The position numbers were made by a program, and so were the translations under genes. From Setaria digitata (lineage: Eukaryota > Nematoda > Chromadorea > Rhabditida > Setariidae), in assembly GCA_003640385.1 (NCBI GenBank), contig RCAB01000066.1, forward strand, positions 82,001-146,000: a stretch of DNA of 64,000 nt, written 5' to 3'. The notes beneath the pieces were generated by a model. That model was not told the origin of the DNA. It saw only the letters and a list, made by a program, of their open reading frames with translations, and searched no databases. Of the stretch, positions 1 to 12,559 are shown one piece after another; within the stretch, counting starts at the first letter, position 1; the number at the start of each line of letters is the position of its first letter.

Positions 1-117
1 ATGCGTTTTTTTGAAATTGCTTAATGATATAAAACAATAGACACAGTGCATTATTATCATAACTTCGCCTAAATGTGCTATAACTTGTAATGTACGTGTT
101 ATCAAATTTTTCCTCAG

Positions 118-3100
118 ATATAGGCGGCGTAATGAATACTGCTGTTCGTGGTGGCATCCAAAATTTTATCAGAAATATATTGCCGAATGCTTTTGGAAAC
201 ATGACATCTGTACAGACTGGTCAGACCTGTAAGCAACATTTCACTATTGATTTTATATGGAAATAATTGATGCTATAAGTCAAATTTATTCATATTCATG
301 AGCCTGTAAAAAGCAATGCTATTTTATTTCTCTGCCGTATTTCATTTCTTTATACTCGATGGTAAATGGTTCCATAAATTTCCTTAAAAATCCAGCTTTA
401 GAACCGTATTCTGACTTTACATTCAAATTTTGATCAGTTTGCTGTGCAAAGTATCCTTTTTTACAAAGACAGCTACAGAAATATGTCCTGTATGGAAACT
501 CTACGTAGTTGTCTCTATAAAAATAAATAATACTTGTGCACAGCATAAGTCAGAACTTAGAATAGAATACTGAAGTATGTCTTATAGCAACGTCTGGTGC
601 TCCGATCAGTGCAAGTTCTGTTCGTCGACGACACCCGATGATCAGTCTGCATAATCGGCAGCAAGCTGGGCAATCGAGTCAGATGCAGTCTTCAGCACGC
701 ACATTTCGTGCTCCATCAACACCTACATTCCATGGTCCAGGAATTGTTGGCCAGGTCATCGTGCGTACAAATGGACCTGCAAATGCTGAGGTTTTTCACT
801 TTTTATTTCGTTTAGCGCTTCACTGTTTTGTTAAAAGAACTGATGGATATTATTAGCGTTCATATTGTATTCAGGCAGCCCGTCGTGCCCTCGATGCTGC
901 AATGCAAGCTGCCACTGCTGCAGTAGGTGAAAATGGTGTGCATGTTCAGGTGAATGGAATGCCGCGAATTATACCATCTGTAGGTAGAAACAGGTAGATT
1001 TTCGAAAATTTAGACTATTTATTAGTTTTGGAAAAATTTTTTGTGAAATTTCGAGACTTTTCGCTCTTTTTTTTTATCTGTCTCTCATAGTTGATACTTT
1101 TTTTTTGGCTTGACTTTTATGGAAGCAGCTTTCCGAAATGAATTTCGATGTTCTGTTTTAAGAAGTAACATTATGTGGGCACGACGAACCTATACTAATC
1201 GAGGAGATAGAGAAGGAGGTCAAGAGGTATGTTTTCTTCTTTTACATGTTTTGTGAAATTTTCGAGATCACGCTTTATTTTTATAACTGTTACGACTAAG
1301 CAGTGCAGTGAACCGCGGACCTGCGTAAGGTCTCATGAATCTATGCGTCTAATTCCACTGACGGGTGTCTCTTGAAGGAGAGTGTTGTATTAGTAATCGG
1401 ATTGAAATTAATTGCCGGATTAAATGTATCATTTCATGAAAAATTTGCTTATCACAATAGTGAATGAAGAGTTATATAAGTTGTGCGGTGTTAGTGATGT
1501 GTGTTTGTTTTTTTTTTTTTTATAGCATCCGAACGACATGTTTATTGGTCCTCATTACCCAAGTGACTCAACCATCTACACGAATGATCCACATTTGAAT
1601 TGTCAAAGCAATTTGTGTAACCCTCGAGCAGTTATCCACAATTCGGCAGCTTACGAAACTCTTATAGGTGATCTGTATCAGGTAAAGAAAATTCATTCAG
1701 CTAATTCTAGGTAAGCTAGCAAGATTGATTAATATCTCCGCTTTTTAAGAACTTAAATTTACTTACCTACGAATCACTTATGACTAATCTTGTAAATAGC
1801 TGTGGGTACAGAAGTTCTGCTGAAGTAGTAGTTTGTGGTTAGCCCTGGGAAGATTTAGTTTTAAGGTAATAAGAAAATTTGAATATTTTGCAATTTAAAT
1901 TAGATCATTTCAGTTGGGATGGAAAATATGCAAATTATTTCCTTTGTTTCAGGCAACATTAAGATACAAAGCGAGTCTCGATCCTCAGTCATCTGAATTT
2001 ACTGATGTAGAAGCTTTAATACGTCGTTGGGTTGGTTTCTATAGTGTACTATACGAGTAGGAGTTTTGTGAAATTTGGGACTGTTAAACAAGTTTTTAAC
2101 GGTTTTATTTGATTTCATTTGATGGTCGATTAGGAAATTTCTGCATTCACAGGAAGAGGGAGAATATTAGTTTCCATTATGTGACATTTATAAAACAGTA
2201 TGGATTTTATCGGTTGATTCGGTGCATTTTTTTTTCACATATATATATATATTTTTCTCAACTAGAAAAAATCTAACATATTGGATTTTTTCAAAGTTCG
2301 GAAAAGTTGGAACTGATAACCACTTTCCTTGAGCTTTCAATTCTAATTTTCTAGTTTTCATTCTAGGATCGAGTAAGAGGCTTACACGAATCCGATTCTC
2401 ATGTTGCCTTAAATCAGCGAGGAGAAGCACTCTTCGAACGCCCAGAACATTTCAAAAATGTCCTGATGGCGATGTTGAGACGAGCAGTTGCAAATCTAGC
2501 TGACGCAGATGCTGATATTGCCGATCGTTTGAACGCTTCCCAAGGCGAATATAATATTTCCAGTGTGTTTTTAAGAATTGCTTCAGAAATGCATTATTAC
2601 ACCTTCTTTAATAAATTTGTAATTTGTAGGCTTCGTGAGAGTTTCCAGATTCACTAATATTTTATGTTTTCTAGATTACGGCATGGTACCAGTAATTAGT
2701 GCACCATTACATGGATTTGAAATTCCTGGGCCACCAATAGGTTCAATTGAACTGGATGCTGTAGACATCGTAAGCTTTTTATGCTTGGAAGTATCGAATA
2801 TTTTTTTACCTTCGCATTTGGAAGAAACTATTTGAGCAAAATAAATAATCACTCTAGTTATCCAATATGTTTGTATAAATTTGTCTATTTATACATTTAT
2901 GCACGTAAGATGTGTATAAACTTTTTGTGGTGGTGCTCCGGAATAACCTTATCTGCTGTGGATTATAAAATGAAAGCTTATATTGTAAGACGCCTTATCG
3001 AAGGATATTAAAATGTGAAGCTGCGCTAGCATTTCCAACTGGTCTTTTCACAAGAGGGGCATTAGTATTTCCATAAAGCAGTATGAGAGGTCATATTGAA

Positions 3101-6100
3101 TCTTGCAGGAAGCTTTTGATCCTTCGCAAGAGATGCAGATGAGAGACGAGAATCCGGGAGAGGACCCACTCACCAACCGCACTGATACCACCCAGGAAAG
3201 TGTTTCTTCAGAAACCCAGGCACCTAGTGGTACTGGTGAAGGTGACTTTTTTAAAATGCTTAGTGAGAAAAGTGTTTTGAATATATATTTTATACTTTGA
3301 CAATTTCATAGATTGTAATTAAATAGTGATGTTATAGCCAGTGCCATTAGCATTGTCTGTCCGGTTAGTAAATTCGTCTCTTTGATTATGATGGAATCAA
3401 CTTGATTAGGTCAACCATAAATCTCGGGCAACATACGTCCGCTAGTTGGCAAGTGTAGGGAATTTTGGATATGTTTAGTCCTTTTACGTGCTTTATTTCT
3501 CATCTATTCCATCTTTTGCACCGGATTCTGTGTTTAAGATGTTGAAAACCTTGATGATATATTCAATCCATACATAACTGTTTGCTCAATTTACAGTTTC
3601 GTTTGCAGATAATGTGGAAAATGACTTGAATATCATTGAAATGATAAGAACGTTGTCGGATTTGATGCAGTCAGGACGTTCTACAACGCTTGCTCAAGTA
3701 ATGCGTGAGATAGGACAACCCGTTACACGCCTCGATACAGGTTTATTTCTCTCCTGCATTACCAGTTCTTGTGCATTTCGCAAGTCGAGTACTATTTCAT
3801 AGAATTGATTTTAAAATCTCAGTATTAATCATCCAATTTACATAATTTTGCAGGCTTTGTAAATTTGGTTATGGTTCTGGCCTATGAAATACTTCAAATT
3901 CCCGAAGTTGTGCAAATATTAAATGGGAATTTTTCTTCCTTAAGCAAAAATCGACAGCAAATGCGTCGTTTTCTGATTCAGAATGTATTCAATGATAACT
4001 GCCGACCATCTGATGAGGGTAATTGTTAAGAGTACACTGTTTTCGAAACCGCAGCAGCCTACGTTGTAGAAGGAAGGGTTCAGATAGCGTGGCCGGTTCT
4101 CGTTTATATTATATTTAAATCTACTTTGCAACTTAATTAGATGAAATCTGATTTGCAGTGTTTGAGGAGATGATTTATTTTAGCTAACATTTGATCTAGT
4201 TTTTGTGGTGGTTTTATGGTCAGTTTCATTTGAAGAAACTCCGAAGAATTTCAATGTAGTCTGCTTCAGAAAAGGTTCACTTCTGTTCTTAAACATCTTA
4301 AGAAATGTTTAAATGGGAAAACTAATTTTAGATCTTAGAAATGCCGCTGAACGTGTGGCATTAGCAGAAGAAAAATTGGACCGTTTTCTTGCGTACAGCG
4401 ATGTTCATCGTTATGCAGACGTTGATGGTGTTGGACGAGTAGACCTAGTTGCTAGTGTACTGCGCTTGGAAAAGCGAATTGTGGAAGAATTCCTACGTCA
4501 CTTGATGCGTACCGATGACGGTAAGTGGTAATAGTCCAGTATTCTCATCTGGCGATTATTTTTTTTTGTTTAAGTGAATCGTCTTTTCCTTTTTATTGAA
4601 GTCATGGAGTATTGTTACTTTCATATATCATGTATGTTATATCATTAGATCTGACCCCAGAAGAATACTCGAAAGCCATCGTTGATATGTTCACAGCATA
4701 TGTTTATCGAGCTGTTCTGTTAACAAATTTGTCAATGAAGGGCCAACCATACGATTATGAGAGTCTTCTACTTCGTTTCATGGTTATTTCTTTAGATTTG
4801 AACTGTTGTGCTTTATTGCTGCTACTGCCCTTCGTTAAATGATTTACTGAAGTTCGACTGAATTATATACGTCATTATCCCCTTTTTATTACAGTGGTTA
4901 AAATTATTTTAGGAAAGACCTACTGGAATCACTGAACACCATCTGTCGGTTTCGATGGCACAGATGAGTATGTCACATATAAGACTCTTGCTTCGTCGGG
5001 AAACTCCTTTCACTGTTCATGATATGATGGAAGATATTGTTCTCGCAGATGAACGTATGGCACTGTTACTTTTTTTAAATGCAGTTGTTGCAGTGGGAGT
5101 TTCATATCATTCAATGACGCGTCACTGCATACTGAATTTAATACAATTGAGTCATGAAACAGATGCGCAATATGAACTACTAATTTTTCGTCTTTCCGTT
5201 CGTCGATTAGACCGTTATAATGGAGTATTTAAGTTTTCTTGTGAGTCAGATTCCTAGAATGAACTAAGGCTTTAAAAAAAAAAAAAAAAAAAAAAAATGA
5301 AATTAACGTGCAAAACCTCAGATGATGAAGCCGTTCAATCAAATAGTTTGCCTGCAAACAGTGGAACTGAACATATCGAGAATTCTACCCCTGTTTGCAA
5401 CGAGGTTAGTTAAGAAAATTTCGAAATATTGCGATTTAGAGTTTTTTCTATTAATCGTTTTAATAGTATAATTATTTTTAGCCGGACAAAGAAAAGGATA
5501 ATAAGGACAAAAAAACAGATGATATAGACATGCAAGATACGCAAGATGCTGGAGCAGATGGTAGCTGGATGTCTATTTTGCCCAAGGTTTAACTTTTTTT
5601 GGGTTAATTGTGAGTTCAGGATTTGTGGTATTTTATGTTTTACTCGAGCATTAACTAGAATTGAAAGTGCCATCTCTGGAATGTTTCCTTAATGATGACA
5701 CTTACAGAGAGTTGGAAAGTCTGCCTTCAAAAAATGAACAGCTGTGTGAAAGTGATCATACAATTAAGTATTGCTTAAAAAATATTCTGGGGCTTTTCAG
5801 GATTGGATATCAGTAATTCAAGATGACAAGAACCGCTCGGTACCTAGAAATGTAAAGTCATTTAGCGATGCTTATTTAGGTGGTTGCTCGACAAAAAAAA
5901 AGGTCGTTACATTATAAGTAGTAAAAATGTTTTTCTTTTTGTCAGAGTTAGTCTGTTGTGGTGATGAGGACCTTCATTTTTGACATTGCTCTTATGTTAG
6001 GACTCTTACTCATGCGAGATTCTAGATTTTCCTGATCAGCAACAGGTCTTTGCATCTACTTCAATTGTATATATCCTAGACCTTTTTACTGGTCAGCGCA

Positions 6101-6567
6101 AAGCGTTTGAGTCAAAGTGGTTCATTCATAATTTCATTGAAGGGGATGAAGGTTGCGACAGAAGGCTCTTGTGATGGCGTGGTTTCGTCTGCCGTCAAAA
6201 GATCTTTGGAAGAAGCCGTATCTTGCTCTGGATTTGCAACTGCAAATGTAAGTTTCACAATTCATACTATAAACAAACAAAATTTTTTCGGAAGCTTTTC
6301 TTTCTGTACATCCATCATTATTCATTGGAAGAAGTGATGGAAAGTCTCACTGTTTATAAAATTTGTTTAGAACGACTTCGGTATTTGGAGGACTAATAAG
6401 GCATCGGTTTTATTCTGGTATTTTAGATTCCCAGTTCCGCTGATGCAACGAATGTGCTACAGAATGAATTTGATGATCTAGTGCGACAACGAGTAGCGCA
6501 AGACGAGAAGTTTGATCCTGAAAAATATCCAGAATTGAACAAATTTCTGAAAAAGAGAGATTCCTAG
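118..6567 (+). CDS. BAG6: BAG6 (Scythe)-like chaperone, 3' part; 5' end lies outside the window
   Basis: In other animals BAG6 is a ubiquitin-like chaperone scaffold that holds exposed hydrophobic segments, triages mislocalised membrane proteins and feeds the tail-anchor insertion route. Nineteen exons close in frame and give 886 residues: 118-228, 588-790, 875-983, 1129-1226, 1526-1681, 1953-2030, 2367-2562, 2675-2769, 3109-3241, 3609-3740, 3854-4018, 4332-4520, 4649-4782, 4913-5240, 5322-5404, 5482-5586, 5801-5902, 6143-6247, 6427-6567. The diagnostic part is the C-terminus: DWISVIQDDK, then SFSDAYLGG followed by a lysine cluster, then a BAG-like tail with EFDDLVRQRVAQDEKFDPEKYPEL, seen here as two adjacent blocks, matching the known BAG6 layout. 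The middle (1953-5240) is helical, as in the DUF3538 region. The N-terminal ubiquitin-like domain must lie upstream of position 1. The end of exon 6 is ambiguous (2030 or 2045). Confidence 0.9.
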
Positions 6568-7668
6568 TCAGGGAAATGGTCAGGCGCACATGACTTATTT
6601 TCATGCAGTTTTGTTCAATATCATTTACTTACCTGTGACAAATTCTTCCAACCCTCCCCTCCAATCTCTCTTTCGTGTATCACTGTTTGGTTTAAATATA
6701 ATTTGCCTAGGATATGGAAGAGAATGTGATCTGTTTAGGAAAGGGAAAAATATGCAGTCGTTATGGGAAATCGAAAAGAAAAAAAATTGGACTTTTTAAA
6801 AATTGAAGGAAGATGCGATTTGTTTAGGAAATGAAAAAAATATATAGTCTATTTAGGAACTAGAAAAATGATTTAGGAAAGAAAAAAATTCCATTCACCT
6901 TCGTTGAGTCTTTTCAGTCGTATTTTTTCTGTTGAGCTCAAATTACCATAGTTGGTGATGTCTTTTCAAAAATATATCAGTTTTAATTTTATTGAACTTA
7001 TTCTTTCGTGAGAGGAATGCCTCAGCTATATTTTTTTTTCACCATTTATGCGCATTAAAACGCTACCATTTGCTTGATGGTCATGATTATGATTTAAAAA
7101 TGAAAATGATTTCATTTCACTGTTTGCACATTTGAGTTTGAAAACAAGAATGAATGAATTGTTCCAACGCTAAATTATCAAAGATATTGATAACAAACTG
7201 CTACTTTCCAGTGCTGTTTACGCTTATGTTTACAGCTTTCGCATTCCATGATTCTGTTCCCTTCGAATGTTCTATACGGAATGCTAGAATAAGCAGTCAA
7301 TTTCAACACCATCAACTCAGCTCGCATCGCTCATTCCGCGTCTTTTGATTCATTGTAATTCTTAGTTGATTTTGATATTGTTGAGAAGTATAGACCGGAA
7401 AAGTTACCGTGTTAATTAAACTTTGCGGTTAAACCAGGTGATTCGCCACCTACAACTTACAGATTATGTAGTGGAGAATTAAGTATGTGTACCATGGAAG
7501 CTTTTATCAAGCATTCTAAGACCAGGTCTTCCCGAAATATATGCTTCTATAGAACTAGTTCCAGGTAATTTGCGTTCATTTTGAAAACCTCGGTATTTTA
7601 CATTCCACACTGCTGTTTAGACATATTAATTACAGCCCAATTTAACTACCTCAACTACTACTAACACT
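6568..7668. other. Intergenic, BAG6 to TIPRL
   Basis: About 1.1 kb of AT-rich DNA between two genes on the same strand. I see no convincing exon. The 64-codon frame at 7154-7348 has no recognisable family, and no clear AATAAA follows the BAG6 stop. The spacing is far larger than in typical nematode operons. Confidence 0.5.
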
Positions 7669-9691
7669 ATGAATTCCAAAGCAGGACAACCTCTCCGCTT
7701 ACGTGGTGGATCAAACGTGGCCGATAAATTAATCAAAGCAATGGAGAGCACTCTTGTTAAGGTTTATTTTAGCATCTAAAAAAGGAAAGACGATACTCAG
7801 AAAGAAAATCATGTTAAGCAAATGTTTTAAAAAGGATATTTCCTGTAGGAAGAATTTATGTTTGGTGATGTTTGTGTAACTACTACTCGTGACCATATCC
7901 TTTCATCACAGTGTCATCATTCAGAAGCAGTGGATAACTACGAAGAACTATGTCAGGTTGTGGCGTTTTAATGTTTCTCTTTTTCTTTTTTGCTTAACAT
8001 TCATTGGTTAGAATGACTAAGAAAAAGAATATATATATATTTTAATGCAGGTTTGCGAATATACTCATATATTAAAACTACCACATCTACCGGNGTTAGA
8101 ATGACTAAGAAAAAGAATATATATATATATTTTTTTTAATGCAGGTTTGCGAATATACTCATATATTAAAACTACCACATCTACCGGATATGATATTTCC
8201 GAATAATTCGGTGCTTATTACTTATCCAGATGAACCGGAATTACGAATTAGCTTTAATGCTTTGGATGCTTTAAAATGGGTTGATGTTACGTCGTATCCC
8301 GATGTAGAGGCAAATTTTGAAATCTTTTCAAAAAATATAGTACTTTTCTTTATAAACCTCTATCATTTCCTTATATTAAATATTCACTGTAATGTACAGA
8401 GTATTTTCTCTTTATTTTACATAGCCAGAAATTAAATTATTCTATTTCATCTATCTCATTATCCTCTTGGTGGATGAATTAAGATTGCTAGTTTGAGTCA
8501 TTATAACTACAAAAAATGTCAGATTTTAAAATTAAACCTTCAATATGTAATATGTATCTTTAATTATTACTTTCCGTTAAAAGATTGGACCAAGCAAAAA
8601 ATGGCAGCGATCGAGAAGCGATGTAAATCGTTTGCAGCGTGGTAGTCATCCGTTTGATTGGACTTATACCAGTGATTACAAGGGGACTGTGGAAGGTTAC
8701 ACGGTATCATTTCTCATTCATTATTGTGATAATCTTTCTGTTTCTATCTAGATTGGTAAAGAAACGATATTCACCCTCATTATTATGATTACTTTTAGTG
8801 CAATTTTTTAGATGATCGATGGATTTTGATAAGTGAAAAAATTGATGATGAATTCGTTTTAGGTTGTGCCAACTAATGAAACGATCTCGGTAGAAAAACT
8901 GAAACGTCGTGATCCGATTAGTTTCTACTCACAGCTGATACTGTACGAAGATGAACTAGCTGACCATGGATGTTCTGAAGTAAGCGGAAAATTGGCTTTT
9001 TTCTTTTTGAGAAGTGAAGATCTAGTTAAATTAAGTATCCTGATTTTTTTTTTTTGAAAAAAAAAATAAACAGACCCATTTAGGAACTTACTCCTCCTTC
9101 TTTTTTTTTTTTTTTTTTTCAGTTTCCAAATAAATTCTTGTTTACTTCTTGAAGATGCATTTTCAGATGAGCATACGTTTGCGAGCCATGCCAACTTGTC
9201 TATTTCTTCTCTGTCGTTTCTATCTTCGTATCGATGATGTTCTGGTACGTATTTGTGACACAAGACTTTATAAAGAGTTAAATTCAGACACTTTTTTGAG
9301 ACAGTGGACACGTCGAGAACTAAAACTGGACAATTCATCATCTTCGGTAATTTTTTTTCTCATTCGATCCCTGGAAAAAGAAAATTGAGTTTTTTCTTTT
9401 GTTCATGAAGTTTTCCTATTCATTAAAAAAAAAAAAAAAAAAAAACAAAAACTTCAACCTTGTTGTTATGAAATAGCTGGGACCAGCGGAATGACACTAT
9501 TTCTTGGCAGATGTTTTCATGATTCCTCCGGTTCTTATGTTTTCTTTTTTCTATTTAGCTTTACTACTGCATTTTAATTTCCGAACATTTAGATACGAAA
9601 CAATATACTAGATCCGGATACTATTTACGACTGCCTTCCAATCGTGGAAGAAGAAATGACAAAACTTATTCCACTGCGATGTTGCACTTGA
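7669..9691 (+). CDS. TIPRL: TIP41-like protein (TIPRL), regulator of PP2A-family phosphatases
   Basis: TIP41/TIPRL binds PP2A-type catalytic subunits and acts in the cytosol in TOR-linked and stress signalling. Seven exons, all in phase 0, give 291 residues (human about 270): 7669-7761, 7849-7956, 8145-8303, 8584-8703, 8863-8979, 9167-9346, 9593-9691. Family landmarks are FDWTYTSDYKGT at 144-155, the block MSIRLRAMPTCLFLLCRFYL from residue 200, RICDTRLY at 227-234, and a C-terminal block around DCLPIVEEEMTKLIPL. The start chosen is the ATG at 7669. A TTACAG ends at 7635, and the 33 bases between it and the ATG stay open in frame, so a further upstream coding exon is possible. The third exon's acceptor and first bases are present twice because of an assembly join at 8094; only the second copy continues into the exon. 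Confidence 0.95.
8007..8187. repeat. Near-identical tandem copies flanking a single n (assembly join)
   Basis: Bases 8007-8093 and 8095-8187 are the same sequence apart from the length of a TA/T run, separated by one n at 8094. The duplicate covers the end of TIPRL intron 2 and the first bases of exon 3. This is what two overlapping contig ends look like when joined without merging. Confidence 0.9.
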
Positions 9692-12559
9692 TTTATCCAA
9701 TTTTCCTCCAATGTCATTTGTTAATTGATTCAGATGTGCATTTGGAAGAAGGTCACAAATTTTATTATGTACATTAATCATTTTTTATGCCGCCTGAAGT
9801 TGATAATTTTCCAAGTTTTCAATGTTGAGATATTTTATTACGCTGTTCACATGTTATGTTTTTTATTAAGCTGTAAGCTGATTCATTTCACAATACATCT
9901 AGTTCTGTTTTTGAGATAATCAACTAATTGAAACAAGCTGCTGATTTGTAAATATATCTGGCAAACAAAAAAAAAGCATTATAACTAGTCGAAACTAGTT
10001 CAAAATTTAGATAATGCATTATAGCTAGCTACTGTGATGAAATTAAGCTGTAGATTTCACATGATCTTTTTTTTTATCGCATTTCTCAATTCTCGTACAT
10101 TTCCTTTATAATTTGCAGCTATTTTTTATTCTGACCTGAAAGTTGCAGTAATACTGCTATCGTTTTATTATTGGACCATATTGATGAATGATCATATGTT
10201 GGAAACATATGGATAAATCTTACTGTATAGATAAATATGGATAACCTGTTATATATGGCCAATTCCTGATAAGTCTTGAAGTACAAATAATTTCTGAAAA
10301 GTCTTAATATATGGATAAGTCATGATATATTTGTAATTATATGGGCTCATCTTGATGACAATTAAATTTCAGTTTTAATTTGAGATGGGAAAATCCTCTT
10401 GAACATATGAGTTTACGTTTAAACTTGTTTAGGATTCCAATTGTGAAAATGGAAAATAAAAGCTGGCGACACAGAACAGCGTCACATATTAAAAATTTAT
10501 TATCATCGTTTCAATTGAATATGGTGGAAGTTCATGGGTCAGTTCTTAAACCGGTTTTCAAATAATAACACGTGCAGTAATCTCTTCCTTATAATATGCA
10601 TGAAGTTTAATGGGTCTGCTGATTCCAGTGATCAATGATTGTAGTGAATGCTAGGAATTTTTTTCCTTTGTATCATACTAATTTCAATTCTGTTCTTTGT
10701 ATGATAGAAGTATTTAATGAATGATTCAAAGATATTAGCTTCGCTTTAAAAAAAAAAAAAGTGCTGAAATTCAGCATCACTGAGAAGCGTGAAATCTTAC
10801 TTTACTATATACAATCTAATTAACATCTTCACCTAGTGTATTTTAGATGTAGTAGAGGAAAAAAGAAAAAAAAAAGTGATCAAAAAATTTTTGGACTTAA
10901 TCCGAAAGATATGTCAGAGGAATTCTTCCATTTTAGAAAATTCTGAGTCGTCAAACTTGTTTGTTCTTCGTTACAGCATTGTCGAAATGAGCAGGTATAT
11001 ACTTGTAAAACAAAGGAAATTTCGTATGATCGCTATGTCAACAATGTGAAGATACAAGATGACACAGTTCCATTATAAGATGATGTAGCTCCAAAAATAA
11101 TGAAGGATAATTGACAAATGTAATAATCATACAATTTTAATAGGTATAGGAGAGATGGAAATTTGCTTCTGATTTAATTAATAACTCTTAATGGAAATGT
11201 ATTGTGCACTCACGGGATAGTTCATCAATTTTTAATTGTGATATTTCGCAGAATTAGTATTTGATTTATACAAATGTCAACATATTATGGCACTAGAATA
11301 TTATGAATTTGAAACCGTTGTAAAGACATTTTGAAGAAAGGCACAAAACATTAGATGACCTCATACTTAAACGCATATATAATTTGTTTTTCGATAACAT
11401 TTTAGAAACTTGTCTTTTTTTCTATTACAATTTAGATTTTTCTTTTGAAATCTGAACGAACCTTTGATCACACTTTTCCACCATTTTCTTCCTTTTCTTT
11501 TCGCCAGCAAAAAATGAAATTATTTTTATTAATTCATAAGAGACAATCATTGTCAAATTGTAAATTATAAAAATAAACTTTTTGTTGGAATTAATTTTAT
11601 GTCCTATATATATCAAAAAAAAAAATGACTGATATATATATATATATTTCAGTCATTTTTTTACCGTAAAAATTTAAATTGAAATTTTCAACTAATTAAC
11701 ATTTGATGTTTCATACAATCAAAAATAAATAAATAAATAAATAGTTGATAAGACGAGCAATATGGAATCACTGTGTTACTTCAGAAATGTTTGTTTCAAG
11801 TAGTAGAGTAATATTTGTAGGAGAAAACAAATAATTCATAGTTTCATGATAAGTTAACATAAAACAAGTAGGAATTCTTTTCTAGATTTCGTTAAAATGA
11901 GCAATTACAATATATTCAACAATTATACTTCATTTATATAAAGTCCCCTTTTTCAAAATATATGCGATTTATACAATCATTAAAGCCCAGAACAATCAAC
12001 ACTTTATCCTATTTTCAATCTCCTCAAAAATTTGAAAATTTTGAAGTGTTTCCATTAACATAATGAAATTTGTTGGATTAAGCACACTTATAAAGACGAA
12101 AATATGTTCCGAAATTTTTAAAAATATTTTAAATTAAGTTTTTAATTTCATAAGAAAAAAAAAATGAGCAATGATAAAACCGAATCGAAATTGTCGCTGC
12201 TAGAGAAAAAAAATTATCAAATTTAATTTTGTAAGCTGTCCACCCAAATTTTCCACTTTCTTTCTCCAAGAACACTGAAAGCCAAAACCATAGGTTTTTA
12301 ATATATTGAAAGTGGAGGTTAAAAACAATTTCAAAGCATTAGTATTTTAATTCTCCATTAAATTCCATCCAATATTTAATTATGAAACAATAAAAAAAAA
12401 CCCCTCATAGAGATGAATAAATAATCACTCGAAAAAACCTAATTCCAGAATGAACTGATAACTATTTATATAATGTACTAAAATAAAAAAAAAAAGAATT
12501 AAAAGATTAGCCAACAAAAAAAGAAAAGAAACGTTAAAAATATTGTCCTGCGCGTTCAT
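9692..12559. other. Convergent intergenic region, TIPRL / BPI-like gene
   Basis: About 2.9 kb between the stops of two genes that face each other; it must contain both 3' UTRs. It is very AT-rich with no supported exon. It contains a loose repeat built on 'atatggata' and 'aagtctt' at about 10195-10345, and a hairpin at 11619-11662. Confidence 0.5.
11619..11662. repeat. Perfect 14-bp inverted repeat around a TA-dinucleotide core
   Basis: The arm aaaaaaatgactga at 11619-11632 pairs exactly with tcagtcattttttt at 11649-11662. The 16 bases between are nearly all alternating T and A, so the whole 44 bases can fold into one stem. It lies in the convergent intergenic region. Confidence 0.8.

Noticed and set aside
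993..1128. Ending BAG6 exon 3 at the donor at 993
   Set aside because: That junction gives an in-frame stop in the next exon; the donor after 983 restores the frame.
8925..9341. 138-codon minus-strand frame over TIPRL
   Set aside because: Shadow of two TIPRL exons; its middle is a poly-lysine translation of a T-run.
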